From NCBI GenBank assembly GCA_016125385.1, contig WGLV01000022.1, positions 62,001 to 126,000 of the forward strand: 64,000 nt of DNA, read 5' to 3'. Both the position numbers and the translations under genes were made by a program. Source of the DNA: a bacterium (lineage in GTDB: Bacteria; Hinthialibacterota; Hinthialibacteria; Hinthialibacterales; Hinthialibacteraceae). Of the stretch, positions 59,677 to 64,000 are shown piece after piece. Within the stretch, counting starts at the first letter, position 1. Each line of letters starts with the position of its first letter. The notes under the pieces were generated by a model, which made no database searches, was not told the DNA's origin, and saw only the letters and a list, made by a program, of their open reading frames with translations.

Positions 59677-61896
59677 TCAGTGATCGTGTTTCTTCCAATC
59701 GTCCACGCTGGTTGAGACCGTTGGCGTCGCGGTTGGAGGAAGCGGCGTGGCTGTCGGAACCAGTGGCGTCGCTGTGGGCGGAACGGGAGTCGCCGTGGGG
59801 GGTACTGGTGTTGAAGTTGGTGGAACCGGAGTCGCCGTCGCAGGAACCATCGTTGGCGTGGGCGGCGCGGGCGTTGGAGTTTGTGTGGGGACCTGCGCCG
59901 AGCCGACCGCGAACAGCGTGTTGAGGTTGTTGTTCGTGCTGTTCTGATCTTCGTTTGAGGTCAGCCGCCACTCCAGCGTATAAACGATCTGCTGACTCGA
60001 TTTCCATGAAGGTGACGTCCACGTCTGTGTGTATTGGGGGGGAAGCCCCTGGTCGTATGAGCCGTTCAGAATGCGGCTGCCGTTAGCGAAACCCTGAATT
60101 TGATACGATTGCACGGTCTGCTTGCCGACGTTCTTCACTTTTACCTTGAATTGAATTGACTGCCCTGGAGAGGGCTTTTCAACGACCTGATCGGTGTTGG
60201 CGGCGACCAGCCACGTTTCAATGATTTCCAGATCCTTGTCGTATTGAATCGGTATCGGCGCCGTATCAATAGGCGGAGATGTCGGCGTAGGCGTCGGCGT
60301 GTAGGTCGGGATCGACGCGGGGCCGCCGTCAGTGAATGAAACGGTCAGCAGGTAATCTTTATACGACTTGCGGCTTTCCGAAGCGGGGTGCGTCACGCCG
60401 ATGAAATAGTCGCCGGTTTCCGTGGGGGTAAACATCATCGAGGGAAACTCTTCTTCATTGCTGACGCTGGTTTGTCCCGAGGGCGAAACCAGTTGCAGCG
60501 TCACGTCGCCAACGTAAGAGACTCCGTCGAAACTGGAGATGAAATTCTCCCGCAAAACCGATCCGATCGAAAGCGCGGCTTTGATTTCGCGTCCCGCGTC
60601 GTTCGGCGTAATGGTGATGGAATACCAGTCCTGCTGATCCGTGAGCGTTTCGCGGCGGTTTTGCGCCGAGGGAGAATACGATGACAGCGCTCCCAGAATG
60701 GGGCGGCCGATGGAGATCGGCATGGCTGATTGCGTTGAGTCGTTTGTCTCGCTTTCCTGCGAGATTTCGCCGCGCGCCAGGGGAGAGTATTGCTGATATT
60801 CCGTGAAAGCCTGATCGAGCAGCGGCTGAGCGGCGGATGGATTAAACACGCCGTAATAATGGGCGATGAAGGCTTTGACCTGCGGTGGAAGGTCAGGGTA
60901 AATCGAGTTGGAATCGGCGTCGTCATAGGTCATGAATGAATTGATCAGGCCGCGGCTCCAACCGGTGTTGATGAAGTCCTCCCCGGCGATGTTGTATGAA
61001 GGTGCGCTGGGCGGTGGATTGCTCACTACATTGCTTGACAGCCAGTCAACGTTGTATTCCGACGTGGCGCCGTTGTCTTCATTCGCCAGTGCGTCGAAGG
61101 GATGGCGCAACCCCATCAGATGGCCGGTTTCATGCAGCATGGTCGACCAGATTGTTGAACGCGAAAAGAACGATCCGTTCACCGTGGTCGCGAAAGTCCT
61201 GAGCGGATACACGTAAATAAACGGATTCCCTGGCGGACGAAGGGCGTATGCTTCCTGCGGCTGATCGATATAGGAAGACGCGGCGACGAAGCGCGTGTAT
61301 GAACTGCGCAGCCAGTAATTGGGCGTGCTCCCGCGCCAGGCGCCGAATAACGTGGCCTGACCGGTGGAGGAGCCCAGTTCATTGTTAGTAGTAGCTTGAA
61401 TGGTGATGTGATAGTCGCTGCTGGTGGTCTCCTTGAATTCCAGACCGACGTATTTTAACGATTGGTTATAGACGTCGATCGCTTTTCTGTATTCGTTTTC
61501 AAACGAGGTGACGTCGTCCTGCGTATAACCCCCGTCGGTGATAAAAGCCGAAAAATCGATCCGGTAACGGCATTCCAGAAGACCATCGCCGTCTGAGTCG
61601 GTGCGATCGTCGGCGATGTACAGATACTCCGCCGGCCAGTGATACACGTCTTGAGGATGATTGAGCGCCTCGTGTGACCAGTAATCATCGGGCACGTAGC
61701 GCGTATCGACGATGGGTTTGAGACCCTGTTGAATGCGCCGCTCCTGTTCATGCAGGTATTCGCATGTCGCACAACGGAACGGTTCCTCGTTCAGTTCGAT
61801 TTTCTCATCCGCGCGGACTGGTGAAGCCGAGAATAACCCGGCAGCCAGAACCACCAGATAAAACCACATAAACCGTTTTTCCCAATTCAGAATCAT
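59677..61896 (-). CDS. Exported metzincin-type metalloprotease with PPC and CARDB domains and Pro/Thr-rich tail
   Basis: A 739-residue secreted protein. After a signal peptide ([20 protein letters not shown]) and a cysteine-bearing N-terminus ([11 protein letters not shown]), the catalytic domain has [11 protein letters not shown] with His255, Glu256, His259, His265, the HExxHxxGxxH zinc motif, and SFMTYDDAD, a likely Met-turn. Around residues 380-520 is a pre-peptidase C-terminal (PPC) beta-domain, and residues ~560-660 a CARDB-like adhesion domain. The last ~70 residues are repeats of [13 protein letters not shown] ending DDWKKHDH, with no sorting signal. PPC domains are usually trimmed after secretion. 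DNA of the tail (about 59700-59900) is repetitive. Substrate unknown. Divergent from the third oxidoreductase. Confidence 0.85.
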   Translation of the reverse strand: MILNWEKRFMWFYLVVLAAGLFSASPVRADEKIELNEEPFRCATCEYLHEQERRIQQGLKPIVDTRYVPDDYWSHEALNHPQDVYHWPAEYLYIADDRTDSDGDGLLECRYRIDFSAFITDGGYTQDDVTSFENEYRKAIDVYNQSLKYVGLEFKETTSSDYHITIQATTNNELGSSTGQATLFGAWRGSTPNYWLRSSYTRFVAASSYIDQPQEAYALRPPGNPFIYVYPLRTFATTVNGSFFSRSTIWSTMLHETGHLMGLRHPFDALANEDNGATSEYNVDWLSSNVVSNPPPSAPSYNIAGEDFINTGWSRGLINSFMTYDDADSNSIYPDLPPQVKAFIAHYYGVFNPSAAQPLLDQAFTEYQQYSPLARGEISQESETNDSTQSAMPISIGRPILGALSSYSPSAQNRRETLTDQQDWYSITITPNDAGREIKAALSIGSVLRENFISSFDGVSYVGDVTLQLVSPSGQTSVSNEEEFPSMMFTPTETGDYFIGVTHPASESRKSYKDYLLTVSFTDGGPASIPTYTPTPTPTSPPIDTAPIPIQYDKDLEIIETWLVAANTDQVVEKPSPGQSIQFKVKVKNVGKQTVQSYQIQGFANGSRILNGSYDQGLPPQYTQTWTSPSWKSSQQIVYTLEWRLTSNEDQNSTNNNLNTLFAVGSAQVPTQTPTPAPPTPTMVPATATPVPPTSTPVPPTATPVPPTATPLVPTATPLPPTATPTVSTSVDDWKKHDH

Positions 61897-62168
61897 ATAA
61901 TCGCTCCAGCAGCATTGATTTCAGTGAATAGTTCAATTGTATCAAAATATCTGTTGTTTGCATCAACTTTTTGCATGTTTTGCGTTTGTTTTCCCATTTC
62001 AGGAGGCGATCGCATCATAATATGATTCAATCAGCAGTCGGCTTTGTCACGCAACCATACTGTTTTTATTGCTTTTGTGTTGCAATCTCATGAGTGCCGA
62101 AATAGTCTTGATGGATTCATGCCGATAGGTTGTTGTATCAAAAAAAAGTTCTCTGGAGCGAAATGGTT

Positions 62169-63500
62169 ATGGAACGGAGACGGTTCATTCAATCCGCGGC
62201 GGTTACGTTTTCAACCGCGTTGACGGCGGCGAACGCCAGACGCGTCATGGGCGCGAACGATCGCATTATGCTGGGCGGAATCGGCGTCGGCGGTCGCGGC
62301 CAGCAATTGCTGAAGGATTTTCTGAAGTGGAACGAAATCGATATCGCGGTTCTATGCGACGCGAATGAAAAACGCGACGGCGTCGGCCAGCTCGCCGAAT
62401 TGATCGATACCATGCGAGGCCACGCGCCCAAACGCGAATATGACCTGCGCAAGGTCCTGGAAAACGACGAAGTCGACGCTGTGGTCATCGCCACGTGCGA
62501 CCATTGGCACGCTCCCGCCGCGGTGTGGGCCTGTCAGCACGGCAAAGACGTGTACGTCGAAAAACCGCCATCCCACAACATCTGGGAAGGGCGCAAGATG
62601 GTTGAAGCCGCTCGCAAGTACAATCGCGTGGTCCAGTGCGGAACGCAAAACCGCAGCGCGCCGTATAACCGCAAAGCGCTTGAATACATCCAGAGCGGAG
62701 CGCTGGGCGAAATTCACCTGTGCAAAGTCTTCAATCTCAAAGACGGCGGACCGTTCACGATGGGACCGGATGGCCAGCCCCCCGCCGGATTTCATTACGA
62801 CCTGTGGCTTGGCCCCGCCGCTCAACGTCCTTACAACAGCGATATGGTTCAGAACTGGAAAGTCTTCTGGGATTTCACCGCCGACGACCTCGCCGATGAC
62901 GGCGTTCATCAGCTCGACCTCGCGCGGATGCTGACCGGCGACAAGGTTCCCGGCGCCGTTCATAGCAGTGGAGGCCATCTGGCGTTTCAGGACGATCGCG
63001 AAACGCCCGATACGCTTGTCACCACCTATGAGTTCGACGATTTCATCATGACTTTCGAATTATCGCAGTGGGCGTCCTATATGAAAAAAACGTCGTATGA
63101 CATCCGCAATGGCGACAAGTTCCCCCAATGGCCGCAAAGCGCGACCCGGATTGAATTGTACGGCACGAAAGGCCGGATGATGATGGGGCGGCATGGCGGC
63201 GGCTGGCAGGCATTCGGGCCGGATATGCAGGTCATCGCTCAGGAATATGGCCGTTTCCCTGACGATCCTCACAAGCAGAACTTTATCGATTGCCTCAAGA
63301 GCCGCGAAAGGCCCAACGCCGACGTTGAGATCGGCCATCTCAGCGCGTGTCTCATTCACCTGGCGTCCGTTTCGTATCGGGTCGGCGGGCATAAGTTGAA
63401 ATATGACGCGAATGCGGAGCGCTTTCTCAACGATGACGACGCGAACGCGCTGGTCAAGCGCCATTACCGTGAGCCCTATGTGATTCCTGAAAATGTCTGA
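62169..63500 (+). CDS. Exported Gfo/Idh/MocA-family oxidoreductase
   Basis: A 443-residue oxidoreductase with an N-terminal export signal of Tat type (MERRRFIQSAAVTFS, and cleavage likely after ANARRVMGA). The Rossmann part is GIGVGGRGQQLL, the conserved lysine lies in YVEKPPSHN, and DLADDGVHQLDLARM carries the family His. Starts at 62163 and 62169 are both possible; GGAG (62155-62158) gives better spacing to 62169. It overlaps the next gene by eight bases, which implies coupling. Together with 58093 and 56972, this makes three family members in 8 kb. The region 61897-62168 upstream holds the divergent promoters and a palindrome at 62014-62026 (ATCATA-A-TATGAT). Confidence 0.9.
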   Translation: MERRRFIQSAAVTFSTALTAANARRVMGANDRIMLGGIGVGGRGQQLLKDFLKWNEIDIAVLCDANEKRDGVGQLAELIDTMRGHAPKREYDLRKVLENDEVDAVVIATCDHWHAPAAVWACQHGKDVYVEKPPSHNIWEGRKMVEAARKYNRVVQCGTQNRSAPYNRKALEYIQSGALGEIHLCKVFNLKDGGPFTMGPDGQPPAGFHYDLWLGPAAQRPYNSDMVQNWKVFWDFTADDLADDGVHQLDLARMLTGDKVPGAVHSSGGHLAFQDDRETPDTLVTTYEFDDFIMTFELSQWASYMKKTSYDIRNGDKFPQWPQSATRIELYGTKGRMMMGRHGGGWQAFGPDMQVIAQEYGRFPDDPHKQNFIDCLKSRERPNADVEIGHLSACLIHLASVSYRVGGHKLKYDANAERFLNDDDANALVKRHYREPYVIPENV

Positions 63501-64000
63501 CCGATCCAACCCGATCGTCTGGACGCCTCTGGCGGAGTGGGAACGCGCCTGGTGGGCGAAAAACCGCGAAGCGCTGATCGAACATCAACCCGATCTGCCC
63601 GCTCGAATCGAAGCGCAGTTCGACCGCCGCGACGTTCTGATCGGGCGTTCGCCCGACGGGCTGTACTTCTGCCGTTACCGGCGAAATGAACGGGAGTTTT
63701 GCGTCTTTGGCGACCGGCCCGCCGATGAAGAGGTCAAGGCGCTGGGTGAGCCGATCGCGCGGGGGTTCCATGACGGCAAATGGATCGCGGTGACGCTGGG
63801 CTGCGGGATGGGAGTGTTTATCCCGGCGGTGGTGAACTATCTCAGCCAGCATCACACGGGCGAGCCTAAAGGCTTGCTGGTGATGGAGCAGGACCCCGCG
63901 CTGCTGGCGGCGGCGCTCTCGTTTTACGATTACAGCCGCGCGATTTCAACGGGGCGCGTGTTGTTTATCGCGGGGCCGAATCTCGAGCAGGAAGCCGAGC
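63493..64000 (+). CDS. Motility-associated glycosyltransferase (Maf/DUF115-like), N-terminal fragment
   Basis: An open frame from ATG 63493, overlapping the oxidoreductase stop by eight bases, running off the right edge after about 169 residues. It contains WWAKNREALIEHQPDL, then LGCGMGVFIPAVVNYL and LVMEQDPALLAAAL, which resemble the N-terminal nucleotide-sugar-binding segment of Maf flagellin glycosyltransferases and the related MptE-like fold. The match is partial and by motif only, so an alternative Rossmann-type methyltransferase cannot be fully ruled out. If correct, it suggests surface or flagellar glycosylation. Confidence 0.6.
   Translation, partial: MSDRSNPIVWTPLAEWERAWWAKNREALIEHQPDLPARIEAQFDRRDVLIGRSPDGLYFCRYRRNEREFCVFGDRPADEEVKALGEPIARGFHDGKWIAVTLGCGMGVFIPAVVNYLSQHHTGEPKGLLVMEQDPALLAAALSFYDYSRAISTGRVLFIAGPNLEQEAE

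Noticed and set aside
1-64000. CRISPR arrays, tRNAs, rRNA, insertion sequences, prophage
   Set aside because: No regularly spaced repeats, cloverleaf sequences, transposase or integrase genes were seen on either strand.

Overview
The window looks like a chromosomal segment of an uncultured, Gram-negative, polysaccharide-degrading bacterium. Outer-membrane character comes from the secretin at 42899-46072 and from the alpha-2-macroglobulin/PbpC pair. Three Gfo/Idh/MocA oxidoreductases (two exported), GH88, GH106-like and heparinase-type enzymes, FG-GAP and CRTAC1-type proteins, and Pro/Thr-rich tails on exported proteins are the style of genomes in and around the PVC superphylum and candidate phyla such as Hydrogenedentota or Sumerlaeota. 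That placement is inference only; no rRNA or universal marker is present. I see no tRNA, rRNA, insertion sequence, phage or CRISPR array. Genes are dense, on both strands, and often end in clear hairpins.

Layout. 1-186: end of a CRTAC1-type protein. 417-4724: NhaA antiporter, MntP-like exporter, PbpC; 4751-10426: giant alpha-2-macroglobulin, co-directional with pbpC. 10751-11452: methyltransferase with a signal peptide. 11531-15685: etfB, ferredoxin-fused etfA and a membrane heme/Fe-S oxidoreductase, one operon linking acyl-CoA oxidation to quinones. 15979-18087: small zinc-ribbon protein and an orphan sugar-type ABC ATPase. 18179-25710: GH106-like hydrolase, a membrane protein with two discoidin-like domains, and a uronate-isomerase-like enzyme. 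25787-30764: FG-GAP protein and an unrecognised two-gene unit. 30996-34928: GH88, BioF, A-type Fe-S carrier and a Cys-rich MarR regulator.

35287-46072 is the most unusual region: a sigma-54 activator, a Gly/Ser/Tyr-rich secreted protein with two cohesin-like domains, a natural PilM-PilN fusion, a TPR inner-membrane protein and a TPR-secretin, ending at a strong terminator. It looks like the alignment-complex-plus-secretin half of a divergent type IV pilus or type II secretion machine, without local pilin, PilB/PilT or PilC.

46191-53176: CorA, MerR regulator, TldD, heparinase-like lyase, small membrane protein, PstS. 53564-55165: PiT phosphate transporter. 55249-59349: NagB-like enzyme, PIG-L deacetylase and two Gfo/Idh/MocA enzymes, an apparent amino-sugar or modified-sugar catabolic set. 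59677-64000: exported metzincin-type protease, a third Gfo/Idh/MocA enzyme and the start of a Maf-like motility-associated glycosyltransferase.

Functional threads: uronate use (heparinase-like lyase, GH88, UxaC-like enzyme, scattered over 27 kb); phosphate uptake (PstS, PiT); fatty-acid or acyl-CoA electron transfer (EtfBA plus membrane oxidoreductase); Fe-S maturation with a likely self-regulating MarR switch; and the secretin/cohesin machine.
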